A stretch of DNA of 64,000 nucleotides from Stenotrophomonas sp. 57. Lineage in GTDB: Bacteria; Pseudomonadota; Gammaproteobacteria; Xanthomonadales; Xanthomonadaceae. The stretch covers positions 866,001-930,000 of the forward strand of contig NZ_CP127407.1 of assembly GCF_030291075.1 (NCBI RefSeq), read 5' to 3'. Both the position numbers and the translations under genes were made by a program. Shown piece after piece: positions 1-11,809 of this stretch; positions within the stretch are counted from its first letter, which is position 1, and each line of letters starts with the position of its first letter. The notes beneath the pieces were generated by a model. It was not told the origin of the DNA, searched no databases, and was given only the letters and a program-made list of their open reading frames with translations.

Positions 1-1173
<1,173 letters not shown>

Positions 1174-1225
1174 GCCTCGCTCGGCCTCTCTTGAAACCAC
1201 TTACGAACAATCAAGGTATAGAACA

Positions 1226-2416
<1,191 letters not shown>

Positions 2417-2430
2417 TCTGGTAGTATCTG

Positions 2431-2464
2431 CGCCCCGATGTTGCCTGGGTAGGGCATCGGGGCG
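2431..2464 (+). terminator. Hairpin after tuf
   Basis: A perfect 10-bp inverted repeat, CGCCCCGATG / CATCGGGGCG, with a 14-nt loop starts 14 bp after the tuf stop codon. It is not followed by a T-run, so it is either a weak or Rho-assisted terminator or an RNA-stabilising 3' stem for the str operon. Confidence 0.55.
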
Positions 2465-2554
2465 TATCAAATGGGAAAGCAGGCACAGGATGTGCCTTGT
2501 GTTCCCCGGACCAGGAAGGGTCAATGCCATTCAGGCGGCGTCAACAGGCGACTG

Positions 2555-2583
2555 TTGACAGCTGCCTTGCGTGCCATTATGCT
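2555..2583 (+). promoter_or_regulatory. Sigma-70-type promoter of the S10 operon
   Basis: Consensus -35 TTGACA (2555-2560) lies exactly 17 bp from -10 TATGCT (2578-2583). Transcription would begin near 2590 and give a leader of about 160 nt before rpsJ. This is the best promoter match in the window and sits where a strong ribosomal promoter is expected. The leader (2590-2748) has no gene I can support. In E. coli the S10 leader is the target of L4 autoregulation; whether that applies here is not shown by the sequence. Confidence 0.75.
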
Positions 2584-2748
2584 TCTACGTCTGGGCAGGC
2601 CTGGGAACGGGTCTGCCTACGTTTTTGAGGTCTATGGAGTGACCTTGTCGGCCTGCAGGAGTGTGGGCCGTCCGTATTCAGGAATTTCATGGGGCAAAGC
2701 AACCCAGAGGCTTTGTCTGTCGCTCTTTTAACGAAGGAACCTACCGCC

Positions 2749-3060
2749 ATGGCGGACCAAAAGATCCGGATCCGGCTGAAAGCGTTCGATCATCGTCTGA
2801 TCGACCGTTCGGCCAGCGAGATCGTTGAAACGGCAAAGCGGACCGGCGCGCAAGTGCGTGGCCCGATCCCGCTGCCGACCAAGATCGAGCGTTACACCGT
2901 TCTCGTTTCCCCGCACGTCGACAAGGACGCGCGTGACCAGTACGAGACCCGCACGCACAAGCGCGTGCTCGATATCGTTGACCCGAATGACAAGACCGTG
3001 GACGCGCTGATGAAGCTCGAACTGGCTGCCGGCGTCGACGTTCAGATCAAGCTGACCTGA
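2749..3060 (+). CDS. rpsJ: 30S ribosomal protein S10 (NusE)
   Basis: S10 belongs to the 30S head and is also NusE of the antitermination complex. The protein has 103 aa. The start is ATG 2749 ([16 protein letters not shown]), preceded by AAGGAA. An upstream in-frame ATG at 2689 would add 20 unrelated residues and is rejected. Typical signatures are [15 protein letters not shown] and KRVLDIVDP. It is the first gene of the S10 cluster, 11 bp ahead of rplC. Confidence 0.99.
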
Positions 3061-3071
3061 GGACTACGACC

Positions 3072-3722
3072 ATGACGAAGAAGTATTCGTTGGGCTTCGT
3101 GGGCCGCAAGGCCGGCATGAGCCGCGTGTTCACTGAAGATGGCCGCTCCATCCCGGTGACCCTGATCGAAGCAACCCCGAACCGCATCGCGCAGATCAAG
3201 ACCGTCGAAACCGACGGCTACAGCGCCGTGCAGGTGACCGTCGGCGCGCGTCGCGCTGCCCTGGTCAACAAGCCGGAAGCCGGCCACTTCGCCAAGGCGA
3301 AGGTGGAAGCGGGTCGTGGCCTGTGGGAATTCCGCGTTGAAGACGCGCAGCTCGGCGATTTCGCCGTTGGCGGCGAAGTCAAGGCGGACATCTTCGAAGT
3401 CGGCCAGATCGTCGACGTCCAGGGTGTCACCAAGGGTAAGGGCTTCCAGGGCACCATCAAGCGCCACAACTTCCGTATGGGCGATGCAACCCACGGTAAC
3501 TCGCTGTCGCATCGCGCGCCGGGTTCGCTGGGTCAGCGCCAGACCCCGGGTCGCGTTTTCCCGGGCAAGAAGATGTCGGGCCACATGGGCGCGGTGCAGC
3601 AGAGCACCCAGAACCTGGAAGTGGTCAAGGTCGACGTCGAGCGCGGTCTGATCGCGGTTCGCGGCGCCGTTCCGGGCGCGGCGGGTGGCGACGTGATCGT
3701 CCGTCCGGCGAGCAAGGCATAA
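3072..3722 (+). CDS. rplC: 50S ribosomal protein L3
   Basis: L3 is an early-assembly protein of the large subunit that reaches toward the peptidyl-transferase centre. The protein has 216 aa. The diagnostic loop [18 protein letters not shown] is present; the Gln in this loop is the known PrmB methylation site in the family. It lies between rpsJ and rplD with short spacers and is part of one transcription unit. Confidence 0.99.
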
Positions 3723-3734
3723 GGAGAGATGACG

Positions 3735-4340
3735 ATGGAACTCGTTATCACGGGTAGCAACAACAAGGTCTCGGTCTCCGAAGCCGTGTTCGGTCGCGAT
3801 TTCAGCGAAGATCTGGTCCACCAGGTCGTCGTTGCTTACCGCAACGCCGGTCGCGCCGGCACCAAGGCACAGAAGACTCGCTCTGAAGTGGCTGGTACCA
3901 CCAAGAAGTCGAAGAAGCAGAAGGGCGGCGGCGCGCGTCATGGCGCACTGACGGCTCCGATCTTCGTCGGCGGCGGTGTCACCTTCGCGGCCAAGCCGCG
4001 CAGCTTCGAGCAGAAGGTCAATCGCAAGCAGTACCGTGCCGCCATGTGCGCGATCCTGTCCGAGCTGAACCGTCAGGGCCGTCTGACCATCGTGGAGTCC
4101 TTCGACGTCGAAGTGACCAACACGAAGGGTCTGATCGCCAAGCTGGCCGGCCTGGAAGTGGGCAAGCGCCCGCTGATCGTCACCGAAGAAGCGTCCGAGC
4201 ACCTGTACCTGTCCGCCCGCAATCTGCCGTACGTGCAGGTGCGTGACGTCCAGGGTCTGGATCCGGTCTCGCTGGTGGGTGCCGACACGGTCGTCATCAC
4301 CGCTGACGCGGTCAAGAAGGTCGAGGAGTGGCTGGCATGA
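3735..4340 (+). CDS. rplD: 50S ribosomal protein L4
   Basis: L4 binds 23S rRNA and lines the exit tunnel. In E. coli it also represses its own operon through the S10 leader. Two ATGs occur, at 3729 and 3735. The AAGGAG sequence at 3721-3726 directly abuts the first but is ideally spaced from the second ([11 protein letters not shown]), so 3735 is chosen (201 aa). The extended loop region [17 protein letters not shown] is intact. The stop overlaps the rplW start (ATGA), implying translational coupling. Confidence 0.97.
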   Translation: MELVITGSNNKVSVSEAVFGRDFSEDLVHQVVVAYRNAGRAGTKAQKTRSEVAGTTKKSKKQKGGGARHGALTAPIFVGGGVTFAAKPRSFEQKVNRKQYRAAMCAILSELNRQGRLTIVESFDVEVTNTKGLIAKLAGLEVGKRPLIVTEEASEHLYLSARNLPYVQVRDVQGLDPVSLVGADTVVITADAVKKVEEWLA

Positions 4341-4636
4341 ACAGCAACGAAAAAATCTTCAGCGTGCTGCGTGCCCCGCGTGTCTCCGAAAAGACCGCGC
4401 GCCTGCAGGAACTCTCCAACCAGTATGTCTTCGAAGTTTCGAACGAAGCCACCAAGGCCGATGTAAAGGCCGCGGTTGAGCAGCTGTTCGACGTCAAGGT
4501 CGAAGCCGTCAACGTGGTCAACGTCAAGGGCAAGAACAAGTCCTTCCGTAACCGTGCTGGCCGCCGCGGCGATTGGCGCAAGGCGTACGTTCGCCTGGCC
4601 GACGGCCAGTCGATCGATGTAACGGCCAAGGCCTGA
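4337..4636 (+). CDS. rplW: 50S ribosomal protein L23
   Basis: L23 sits at the exit tunnel and is the docking site of trigger factor and SRP. The protein has 99 aa. The ATG at 4337 overlaps the rplD stop by four bases (ATGA). A GTG three codons upstream is less likely. The family pattern is visible: [10 protein letters not shown] at the N-terminus, then [14 protein letters not shown] and [11 protein letters not shown]. Confidence 0.98.
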
Positions 4637-4646
4637 GGTACATCCC

Positions 4647-5474
4647 ATGCCATTGATGAAATTCAAGCCCACTTCCCCCGGCCGCCGCTCGGCCGTGCGC
4701 GTGGTCACTCCCGACCTGCACAAGGGTGCTCCGCACGCTGCGCTGGTCGAGTCGCAGAGCCGCTCGGGTGGTCGTAACCACCATGGCCGTATCACCGTGC
4801 GTCACGTCGGTGGTGGTGCCAAGCAGCACTACCGCATCATCGACTTCAAGCGCAACAAGCTGGGCATCCCGGCGCGCGTGGAACGCATCGAATACGATCC
4901 GAACCGCACCGCCCACATCGCTCTGCTGTGCTACGTCGACGGTGAGCGTCGCTACATCATCGCCCCGAAGGGCCTGAAGGCTGGTGATCAGGTGATCGCC
5001 GGTTCGGATGCCCCGATCAAGGCTGGCAACACCCTGCCGCTGCGCAACATCCCGGTCGGCACCACCATCCACTGCATCGAACTGAAGCCGGGCAAGGGCG
5101 CTCAGATCGCTCGCGCCGCGGGTGCGGCCGTGCAGCTGGTGGCTCGCGAAGGCATCTACGCCACCCTGCGCCTGCGCTCGGGTGAAATGCGCAAGGTTCC
5201 GGTCGAGTGCTGCGCCACCATCGGCGAAGTCGGCAACGACGAGCACAGCCTGGAAAAGCTGGGCAAGGCCGGTGCCAAGCGTTGGCGCGGCGTCCGCCCG
5301 ACCGTTCGTGGTGCTGCCATGAACCCGGTTGACCACCCGCACGGTGGTGGTGAGGCCAAGGCCGGCCAGGGTAACCCGCATCCGGTCACCCCGTGGGGTG
5401 TCCCGACCAAGGGTTACAAGACGCGCCATAACAAGCGCACTCAGCAGTTCATCGTCCGCGATCGTAGGGGCTAA
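4647..5474 (+). CDS. rplB: 50S ribosomal protein L2
   Basis: L2 is needed for subunit association and peptidyl-transferase activity. The protein has 275 aa. It shows the conserved N-terminal [17 protein letters not shown] segment and the C-terminal VDHPHGGGE motif, whose histidine is the conserved functionally important residue of the family. It lies 10 bp after rplW and 6 bp before rpsS. Confidence 0.99.
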
Positions 5475-5480
5475 TCGACC

Positions 5481-5750
5481 ATGGCACGTTCACTCAAGAA
5501 GGGCCCGTTCGTCGATCACCACCTCGTCAAGAAGGTGGAGGCCGCTGCGGGCAGCAAGAAGCCGATCAAGACCTGGTCGCGCCGTTCGATGATCCTGCCT
5601 GACATGGTAGGCGTCACCATTGCCGTGCATAACGGCAAGAACCACATCCCGGTTCTCGTCAACGAGAACATGGTCGGCCACAAGCTCGGCGAATTTGCCA
5701 TCACCCGGACCTTCAAGGGTCACGGTGGTGACAAGAAGTCGGGCAAGTAA
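5481..5750 (+). CDS. rpsS: 30S ribosomal protein S19
   Basis: S19 is a 30S head protein that contacts S13. The protein has 89 aa with the typical start [15 protein letters not shown] and the conserved [20 protein letters not shown] and GEFAITRTF segments. It is tightly packed between rplB and rplV. Confidence 0.99.
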   Translation: MARSLKKGPFVDHHLVKKVEAAAGSKKPIKTWSRRSMILPDMVGVTIAVHNGKNHIPVLVNENMVGHKLGEFAITRTFKGHGGDKKSGK

Positions 5751-5762
5751 GGAGAGATGACA

Positions 5763-6098
5763 ATGGAAGCGAAAGCCATCCTGCGCACTGCGCGCATCTC
5801 CCCGCAGAAGGCTCGTCTGGTCGCTGACCAGGTGCGCGGTCTGCCGGCCGAGCGTGCGGTCAACCTGCTGAAGTTTTCGGACAAGAAGGCTGCCCACCTG
5901 ATCAAGAAGGTGGTGGAGTCGGCTATTGCAAATGCCGAGAACAACCAGGGCGCCGACGTCGACGAGCTGAAGGTTCAGACCATCATGGTTGATGAAGGTC
6001 CGACCCTGAAGCGTTTCATGGCGCGGGCGAAAGGCCGCGGTACCCGCATCCTCAAGCGCACCAGCCACATCACTGTGGTTGTGGGCGCCGCCAAGTAA
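5763..6098 (+). CDS. rplV: 50S ribosomal protein L22
   Basis: L22 lines the peptide exit tunnel; its beta-hairpin ([19 protein letters not shown]) is the site of macrolide-resistance changes in other bacteria and is intact here. ATG 5763 ([19 protein letters not shown], 111 aa) is chosen over ATG 5757 because the AAGGAG at 5749-5754 is correctly spaced only for 5763. The same double-ATG arrangement occurs before rplD. Confidence 0.97.
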   Translation: MEAKAILRTARISPQKARLVADQVRGLPAERAVNLLKFSDKKAAHLIKKVVESAIANAENNQGADVDELKVQTIMVDEGPTLKRFMARAKGRGTRILKRTSHITVVVGAAK

Positions 6099-6116
6099 GC
6101 GGATAAGGAAAAGACC

Positions 6117-6851
6117 ATGGGTCATAAAGTTCATCCGATTGGTATCCGCCTCGGCATTTCCAAGGACTGGAACTCCAAGTGGTACGCCAACAAGGCCGAG
6201 TTCGCTGGTTACCTGGCAGCCGACCTGAAAGTGCGCGACATGCTGCGCAAGAAGCTGGCTCAGGCCGGCATCAGCAAGATCCTGATCGAGCGTCCGGCCA
6301 AGACCGCTCGCGTGACGATCCACACCGCCCGTCCGGGCGTGGTGATCGGCAAGCGCGGTGAGGACATCGAGAAGCTGCGCAAGGAAGTGAGCGAGATGAT
6401 GGGCGTCCCGGCGCACATCAACGTCACCGAAGTGCGCAAGCCGGAACTGGACGCGCAGCTCGTTGCCGAGTCGATCGCCCAGCAGCTGGAGCGTCGCATC
6501 ATGTTCCGCCGTGCAATGAAGCGCTCGGTCGGCAACGCGATGCGCCTGGGTGCCCTGGGCATCAAGGTCAACGTCGGTGGCCGCCTCAACGGTGCAGAAA
6601 TCGCCCGTTCGGAGTGGTACCGCGAAGGCCGCGTGCCGCTGCACACCCTGCGTGCCGACATCGACTATGGCTTCGCTGAAGCCAAGACGACCTACGGCAT
6701 CATCGGCATCAAGGTCTGGATCTACAAGGGCGAGGTCTTCGATTTCTCCCAGGTTGGCCAGGAAAAGCAGGACGACACCCCGTCGCGCAACGATCGTCAC
6801 GATCGCGGCGACCGTGGTGACCGTCAGCGCCCGGCCCGTGAAGCGAGGTAA
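6117..6851 (+). CDS. rpsC: 30S ribosomal protein S3
   Basis: S3 is a 30S protein at the mRNA entry channel. The protein has 244 aa. The N-terminus [14 protein letters not shown] and the KH domain with [14 protein letters not shown] are visible. The C-terminal tail is rich in Asp and Arg (HDRGDRGDR), an extension beyond the conserved fold that varies among proteobacteria. The next gene, rplP, begins 6 bp downstream. Confidence 0.98.
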   Translation: MGHKVHPIGIRLGISKDWNSKWYANKAEFAGYLAADLKVRDMLRKKLAQAGISKILIERPAKTARVTIHTARPGVVIGKRGEDIEKLRKEVSEMMGVPAHINVTEVRKPELDAQLVAESIAQQLERRIMFRRAMKRSVGNAMRLGALGIKVNVGGRLNGAEIARSEWYREGRVPLHTLRADIDYGFAEAKTTYGIIGIKVWIYKGEVFDFSQVGQEKQDDTPSRNDRHDRGDRGDRQRPAREAR

Positions 6852-6856
6852 CGACA

Positions 6857-7270
6857 ATGTTGCAACCCAAGCGAACCAAGTACCGCAAGGTACACAAGGG
6901 CCGTAACGATGGCCTGAGCTGGAGCGCCAACGCTGTCAGCTTCGGCGAGTATGGCCTGAAGGCAACCGCACACGGTCAGCTGACCGCGCGTCAGATCGAA
7001 GCGGCCCGCCGCTCGATCAGCCGCTACGTCAAGCGCGGCGGCAAGATGTGGATCCGCGTGTTCCCCGACAAGCCCATCACCAAGAAGCCCATCGAAGTCC
7101 GAATGGGTTCGGGTAAGGGTAACGTGGAATACTGGGTGGCCCAGATCCAGCCCGGCCGCATGATCTATGAAATCGAGGGTGTTTCCGAGGAAGTGGCTCG
7201 CGAGGCGTTCCGCCTGGCCGCCGCCAAGCTCTCGGTCACCACCACTTTCGTGACCCGTACGGTGCGCTGA
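6857..7270 (+). CDS. rplP: 50S ribosomal protein L16
   Basis: L16 organises the A-site region of the large subunit. The protein has 137 aa, with the N-terminus [16 protein letters not shown] and the conserved [16 protein letters not shown] segment. Its TGA stop shares one base with the rpmC ATG (TGATG), so the two are probably translationally coupled. Confidence 0.99.
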   Translation: MLQPKRTKYRKVHKGRNDGLSWSANAVSFGEYGLKATAHGQLTARQIEAARRSISRYVKRGGKMWIRVFPDKPITKKPIEVRMGSGKGNVEYWVAQIQPGRMIYEIEGVSEEVAREAFRLAAAKLSVTTTFVTRTVR

Positions 7271-7455
7271 TGGATATCAAAACTCTCCGTGAAAAGTCGG
7301 CTGACGAACTCAAGGCCCACCTGATCGACCTGCGTAAGGAACAGTTCTCTGTCCGTATGCAGCAGGTCACCGGCCAGCTGCCGAAGACCCACGACATTCG
7401 CCGGGTCCGTCGCGAGATTGCTCGCGTCAAGACCCTGCTCGGCAGCACGAAGTAA
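7270..7455 (+). CDS. rpmC: 50S ribosomal protein L29
   Basis: L29 lies next to L23 at the tunnel exit. The protein has 61 aa: two helices with the family pattern [19 protein letters not shown] and [14 protein letters not shown]. The start overlaps the rplP stop by one base. Confidence 0.98.
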   Translation: MDIKTLREKSADELKAHLIDLRKEQFSVRMQQVTGQLPKTHDIRRVRREIARVKTLLGSTK

Positions 7456-7466
7456 GGATGGCCGCT

Positions 7467-7736
7467 ATGAGCGACAATACTGAAAAGAAGACGCTGCGCA
7501 CGGTCGAAGGCCGTGTCGTCAGCAACAAGATGGACAAGACGGTTACCGTCCTGGTTGAGCGTCAGGTCAAGCACGCGCTGTACGGCAAGTACATCAAGCG
7601 CTCGACGAAGCTGCACGCCCACGATGCCGACAACGCCTGCAAGGAAGGCGATGTCGTCCGCGTGACCGAGATTGCTCCGATGTCCAAGACCAAGAACTGG
7701 CGCGTGGTGGAAGTCATCACGCGCGCGGCTGAATAA
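7467..7736 (+). CDS. rpsQ: 30S ribosomal protein S17
   Basis: S17 is a primary 16S rRNA binder with an OB fold. ATG 7467 ([19 protein letters not shown], 89 aa) is chosen over ATG 7458 because the AAGGA at 7454-7458 overlaps the earlier codon. The motifs [15 protein letters not shown] and [15 protein letters not shown] are typical. It is followed after 11 bp by rplN. Confidence 0.97.
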   Translation: MSDNTEKKTLRTVEGRVVSNKMDKTVTVLVERQVKHALYGKYIKRSTKLHAHDADNACKEGDVVRVTEIAPMSKTKNWRVVEVITRAAE

Positions 7737-7747
7737 GGAGCTGAATC

Positions 7748-8116
7748 ATGATCCAGATGCAGAGCTACCTTGACGTCGCGGACAATTCGGGTGCCAAGCA
7801 GGTGATGTGCTTCAAGGTGCTGGGTGGTTCCAAGCGCCGTTACGCCGGCATCGGCGACATCATCAAGGTCACCGTGAAGGATGCGATTCCGCGCGGCAAG
7901 GTCAAGAAGGGTGAAGTGTATGACGCCGTCGTGGTGCGTACCCGCAAGGGTGTGCGTCGCGCCGACGGCTCGCTGATCCGCTTCGACGGCAACGCTGCCG
8001 TTCTGCTGAACAGCAAGCAGGAGCCGATCGGTACCCGTATTTTCGGGCCGGTGACCCGTGAACTTCGTTCGGAGAAGTTCATGAAGATCGTCTCGCTCGC
8101 TCCCGAAGTGCTGTGA
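7748..8116 (+). CDS. rplN: 50S ribosomal protein L14
   Basis: L14 is a large-subunit interface protein and the binding site of RsfS. The protein has 122 aa starting [19 protein letters not shown], with the conserved [16 protein letters not shown] segment and the C-terminal [12 protein letters not shown]. It begins the classical spc gene order (rplN-rplX-rplE) but is separated from rpsQ by only 11 bp. Confidence 0.99.
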
Positions 8117-8132
8117 GCGACAGGAGATAATC

Positions 8133-8450
8133 ATGGCTAACCGTATCAAGAAGGGCGACCAGGTTGTCGTCAACGCTGGCAAGGACAAGGGCAAGCAGGG
8201 CGAAGTCGTCCGCGTCGACGGCGACCGCGTGGTCGTCGCCAACGTGAACATCGTCAAGCGCCACACCAAGCCGAACCCGCAGGCAGGTGTTGCCGGCGGC
8301 GTGGTCGAGCGCGAAGCTTCGATCCATATCTCCAACGTGAATGTTCTGAACCCGGCTTCGGGCAAGGGCGAACGCGTTGGCTTCAAGGTGCTGGAGGATG
8401 GACGCAAACTGCGTGTGTTCCGCTCCAGCGGTGAGGCGCTCGACGCCTGA
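8133..8450 (+). CDS. rplX: 50S ribosomal protein L24
   Basis: L24 initiates large-subunit assembly. The protein has 105 aa with a KOW motif ([20 protein letters not shown]) near the N-terminus and KRHTKPNPQ downstream. AGGAGA precedes the start. Confidence 0.99.
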
Positions 8451-8461
8451 GGAATGAGAAG

Positions 8462-9004
8462 ATGAGTTCCCGTCTCGAAAAGTTCTACAAGGACGAAGTG
8501 GTGCCGGCGCTGATGAAGCAGTTCGGCTACACCAATCCGATGGAAGTGCCGAAGCTGGTCAAGGTCACCCTGAACATGGGTGTCGGCGAAGCGGCCACCA
8601 ACAAGAAGATCCTGGAAAACGCCGTCGGCGACATGACCAAGATTTCCGGCCAGAAGCCGGTTGTCACCAAGTCGCGTGTGTCGGTTGCGTCGTTCAAGAT
8701 CCGCGATGGTTGGCCGATCGGCTGCAAGACCACGCTGCGTCGCCACAAGATGTACGAGTTCCTGGATCGCCTGATCAACATCTCGCTGCCGCGCGTGCGC
8801 GACTTCCGTGGTGTTTCCGGTCGTTCCTTCGACGGCCGCGGCAACTTCAACATGGGTGTGAAGGAGCAGATCATCTTCCCGGAAATCGACTTCGACGCCG
8901 TCGACGCGATCCGCGGTATGGATATCGCCATCACCACCACTGCGAAGACCGACGCGGAAGCGAAGGCGCTGCTGGCAGCGTTCAAGTTCCCGTTCCGTAA
9001 CTGA
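8462..9004 (+). CDS. rplE: 50S ribosomal protein L5
   Basis: L5 is a 5S rRNA-binding protein of the central protuberance. The protein has 180 aa. It carries the motif [16 protein letters not shown] near residues 20-35 and the C-terminal [17 protein letters not shown]. It lies 11 bp after rplX and 18 bp before rpsN. Confidence 0.99.
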   Translation: MSSRLEKFYKDEVVPALMKQFGYTNPMEVPKLVKVTLNMGVGEAATNKKILENAVGDMTKISGQKPVVTKSRVSVASFKIRDGWPIGCKTTLRRHKMYEFLDRLINISLPRVRDFRGVSGRSFDGRGNFNMGVKEQIIFPEIDFDAVDAIRGMDIAITTTAKTDAEAKALLAAFKFPFRN

Positions 9005-9022
9005 TCTGTCGAGGAAACCGAA

Positions 9023-9328
9023 ATGGCAAAGACCTCCATGGTCAACCGCGACATCAAGCGGGAAAAGCTGGCAAAGAAGTACGCTGAAAAGCGTGCGGCT
9101 CTGAAGAAGATCGTGTCCTCCGTGGACGCGACCTACGAAGAGAAGATCGACGCCGCAACCAAGCTGGCCAAGCTGCCGCGCGATTCGTCGCCGAGCCGCC
9201 AGCGCAACCGTTGCGAACTGTCGGGTCGTCCGCGTGGCGTCTACAGCAAGTTCGGCCTGGGCCGTAACAAGCTGCGTGAAGCCACCATGCGTGGCGACGT
9301 CCCGGGTCTGCGCAAGGCCAGCTGGTAA
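9023..9328 (+). CDS. rpsN: 30S ribosomal protein S14 (zinc-independent form)
   Basis: S14 is a 30S head protein. At 101 aa this is the long, cysteine-poor type: it lacks the two CxxC pairs of the short zinc-binding S14. It ends with the expected [24 protein letters not shown] region. Transcription appears punctuated immediately downstream by two hairpins before rpsH. Confidence 0.98.
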   Translation: MAKTSMVNRDIKREKLAKKYAEKRAALKKIVSSVDATYEEKIDAATKLAKLPRDSSPSRQRNRCELSGRPRGVYSKFGLGRNKLREATMRGDVPGLRKASW

Positions 9329-9348
9329 TCCCAGCCGGCCCTGCGATC

Positions 9349-9370
9349 AGGAGCCCCTTCGGGGGTTCCT
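9349..9370 (+). terminator. Hairpin between rpsN and rpsH
   Basis: AGGAGCCCC-TTCG-GGGGTTCCT is a 9-bp stem (one G-T pair) with a UUCG-type tetraloop. It starts 21 bp after the rpsN stop and has no T-run. Confidence 0.5.
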
Positions 9371-9417
9371 GAACCGGGCGGGGGAGGCATTCAGCTTTCC
9401 CGACGCAAAAAAAACCG

Positions 9418-9445
9418 AAGAGCCCGGCGCAAGCCGGGCTCTTTT
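9418..9445. terminator. Bidirectional-looking terminator between rpsN and rpsH
   Basis: AAGAGCCCGGC-GCAA-GCCGGGCTCTT has a strong GC stem. It is flanked by an A-run at 9407-9414 and followed by TTTT, the form of a Rho-independent terminator. It would attenuate transcription within the spc cluster between rpsN and rpsH. Confidence 0.7.
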
Positions 9446-9449
9446 GGCG

Positions 9450-9455
9450 TATACT
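9450..9455 (+). promoter_or_regulatory. Candidate -10 element for rpsH and downstream genes
   Basis: TATACT lies directly downstream of the terminator. No convincing -35 is seen at 16-18 bp upstream, so the call rests on the -10 and on the position. It would restart transcription with a leader of about 130 nt before rpsH. Confidence 0.35.
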
Positions 9456-9587
9456 CCCGCGTCTTGCCCTGCGCAAACGGGGTCGTAGGAGTGGGCTTCC
9501 GGCCCGCTGCATCAAGGGACCTGGCCCGTTTCCAGGAGACAACAGATTTTCGCGAAAGCGGATATCGGTGCACTCAAAGGTACTCAT

Positions 9588-9986
9588 ATGAGCATGACTG
9601 ATCCCATCGCCGACCTGCTGGTCCGCATCAAGAATGCGGCCGCGGTAGGCAAGCAGACGGTGAAGGCCCCGTCGTCCAAGATCAAGGTTGCGATCGCCCA
9701 GGTCCTGAAGGACGAGGGTTACATCACCGACCTGCGCGTGACCCAGCTGGAAAACAACAAGTCCGAGCTGGAAATCGTGCTGAAGTATTTCGAAGGCAAG
9801 CCGGTCATCGCGACCCTGAAGCGCTTCTCGCGTTCGGGCCTGCGCCAGTACCGCGGCAAGAGCGAGCTGCCGAAGGTCATGAACGGCCTGGGTATCTCCA
9901 TCATTTCCACCTCCAAGGGCATCATGACTGATGCGCAGGCGCGCCAGCTGGGCGTCGGCGGCGAAGTCCTGTGCTTCGTGGCCTAA
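9588..9986 (+). CDS. rpsH: 30S ribosomal protein S8
   Basis: S8 is a primary 16S rRNA binder and in E. coli the repressor of the spc operon. The protein has 132 aa starting [17 protein letters not shown]. The C-terminal [25 protein letters not shown] motif is intact. It is preceded by an unusual 259-bp gap that contains a terminator. Confidence 0.98.
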   Translation: MSMTDPIADLLVRIKNAAAVGKQTVKAPSSKIKVAIAQVLKDEGYITDLRVTQLENNKSELEIVLKYFEGKPVIATLKRFSRSGLRQYRGKSELPKVMNGLGISIISTSKGIMTDAQARQLGVGGEVLCFVA

Positions 9987-10004
9987 GGCGAAAGGAGTAG
10001 AACT

Positions 10005-10529
10005 ATGTCCCGCGTAGCCAAGAAGCCGATTACCCTGGGTAAGGTTGAACTGAACGTCCAGTCGGACAGCGTCACCGCCAAGGGCCCGAAGGGCACCCTG
10101 TCGCTGGCCAAGCCGGCCGGTATTGCCATCAACGTCGACAACGGCGTTGCCACCCTGAGCACCGAGAACGCCGAGCTGGTCGCACTGACCGGTACCGTGC
10201 GTGCGATCCTGTCCAACATGGTCAAGGGCGTGTCCGAAGGCTTCGAGCGCAAGCTGGAGCTGGTCGGCGTGGGTTACCGCGCTGCCATGCAGGGCAAGGA
10301 CCTGAGCCTGTCCCTGGGCTTCTCGCACCCGGTCGTGTTCGTGGCGCCGGAAGGCATCACCATCACCACCCCGACCCAGACCGAGATCCTGGTCCAGGGC
10401 GCTGACAAGCAGGTCGTCGGTGAAGTTGCCGCCAAGATCCGTGCGTTCCGCAAGCCGGAGCCGTACAAGGGCAAGGGCGTGAAGTACTCCGACGAAGTCA
10501 TCATCCGTAAGGAAGCCAAGAAGGCCTAA
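10005..10529 (+). CDS. rplF: 50S ribosomal protein L6
   Basis: L6 lies near the factor-binding site. The protein has 174 aa with the duplicated fold, and the conserved C-terminal signature [16 protein letters not shown] is present. AAAGGAG precedes the ATG. Confidence 0.99.
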   Translation: MSRVAKKPITLGKVELNVQSDSVTAKGPKGTLSLAKPAGIAINVDNGVATLSTENAELVALTGTVRAILSNMVKGVSEGFERKLELVGVGYRAAMQGKDLSLSLGFSHPVVFVAPEGITITTPTQTEILVQGADKQVVGEVAAKIRAFRKPEPYKGKGVKYSDEVIIRKEAKKA

Positions 10530-10561
10530 TTAGGCGCTTCCGCTTTCAAAGGAAAAACATC

Positions 10562-10915
10562 ATGAACAAGAACATCGCCCGCCTGCGTCGCGCCAAGTCG
10601 ACCCGCGCCCACATCCGTGAGCTCGGCGTCGCCCGCCTGTCGGTGCTGCGCACCGGCCAGCACCTGTACGCCCAGGTCTTCACCGCCGACGGTTCCAAGG
10701 TGCTGGCTGCCGCCAACACCACCCAGACCGACGTCAAGGAAGGCCTGAAGAACGGCAAGAACGCCGATGCCGCCGCCAAGGTCGGCCGTATCGTCGCTGA
10801 GCGCGCCAAGGCCGCCGGCGTCGAGAAGGTTGCCTTCGATCGTTCGGGCTACCGCTACCACGGCCGCATCAAGGCCCTGGCAGAAGCCGCCCGCGAAGCC
10901 GGCCTGCAGTTCTAA
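10562..10915 (+). CDS. rplR: 50S ribosomal protein L18
   Basis: L18 binds 5S rRNA together with L5. The protein has 117 aa with the C-terminal [26 protein letters not shown] signature of the family. A long hairpin follows before rpsE. Confidence 0.98.
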   Translation: MNKNIARLRRAKSTRAHIRELGVARLSVLRTGQHLYAQVFTADGSKVLAAANTTQTDVKEGLKNGKNADAAAKVGRIVAERAKAAGVEKVAFDRSGYRYHGRIKALAEAAREAGLQF

Positions 10916-10922
10916 GGGACAA

Positions 10923-10949
10923 GGGCAGGGGACCTGTGGTCTCCTGCCC
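10923..10949 (+). terminator. Strong hairpin between rplR and rpsE
   Basis: GGGCAGGGGACC-tgt-GGTCTCCTGCCC is a 12-bp stem with one G-T pair and a 3-nt loop, 7 bp after the rplR stop. There is no T-run. It lies in the 161-bp rplR-rpsE gap and may be an attenuator or an mRNA processing/stability stem rather than a full terminator. Confidence 0.5.
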
Positions 10950-11076
10950 GCCTGCTCGCCCGCCTGAGTGAGGCGGGGCGGCGCCACTCTTCTGCAGTGG
11001 TTCACCGGAACAACGCGACATTCCACAACCATAAGCGGCCTCGAGCCGTACATACCCAAACAACCAAGGAATCAAC

Positions 11077-11619
11077 ATGGCAGAAGAGCGTCAGCAGCGG
11101 GGTCGCGATCGCGACCGTAACCGCGAAGAGAAGATCGACGACGGCATGATCGAAAAGCTGGTCGCGGTCAACCGCGTCAGCAAGACCGTCAAGGGTGGCC
11201 GCCAGTTCACCTTCACCGCCCTGACCGTTGTCGGCGACGGCGAAGGCAAGGTCGGTTTCGGTTATGGCAAGGCCCGCGAAGTGCCGGTCGCCATCCAGAA
11301 GTCGATGGAACAGGCCCGCAAGAACCTGGTCAGCGTTGACCTGAACAACGGCACCCTGTGGCACACCATCAAGGATGGTCACGGCGCAGCCCGCGTGTTC
11401 ATGCAGCCGGCTTCGGAAGGTACCGGTGTGATCGCCGGCGGTGCCATGCGCGCCGTGCTGGAAGCCGTTGGCGTTAAGAACGTGCTGGCCAAGGCCACCG
11501 GTTCGCGCAACCCGATCAACCTGGTGCGTGCCACCGTGAAGGGCCTGTCTGCTGCGCAGTCGCCGGCCCGCATCGCGGCCAAGCGCGGCAAGAAGGTGGA
11601 GGAACTCAACCATGGCTAA
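11077..11619 (+). CDS. rpsE: 30S ribosomal protein S5
   Basis: S5 acts in decoding fidelity and mRNA unwinding. The protein has 180 aa. It contains [19 protein letters not shown] (dsRNA-binding-like N-domain) and [20 protein letters not shown]. The first 15 residues ([17 protein letters not shown]) form a charged N-terminal extension. Its end overlaps rpmD by 8 bp. Confidence 0.98.
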
Positions 11620-11803
11620 TGAGTCCAACAAGACTGTCAAGGTCCGCCTGGTGCGTGGCCTGCGTGGCACCCAGTCGCGTCACCGCCTGTCGGTGCGTGC
11701 CCTGGGCCTGAACAAGCTCAACGATGTGCGTGAACTGAAGGACAGCCCGCAGGTGCGCGGCCTGATCAACAAGGTTCAGTACCTCGTCCAGGTTGAGGAG
11801 TAA
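11612..11803 (+). CDS. rpmD: 50S ribosomal protein L30
   Basis: The protein has 63 aa with the family pattern [23 protein letters not shown]. The ATG lies inside the last codons of rpsE (8-bp overlap), typical of coupled translation. L30 is not universal; its presence fits a gammaproteobacterium. Confidence 0.97.
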
Positions 11804-11809
11804 TCGACC

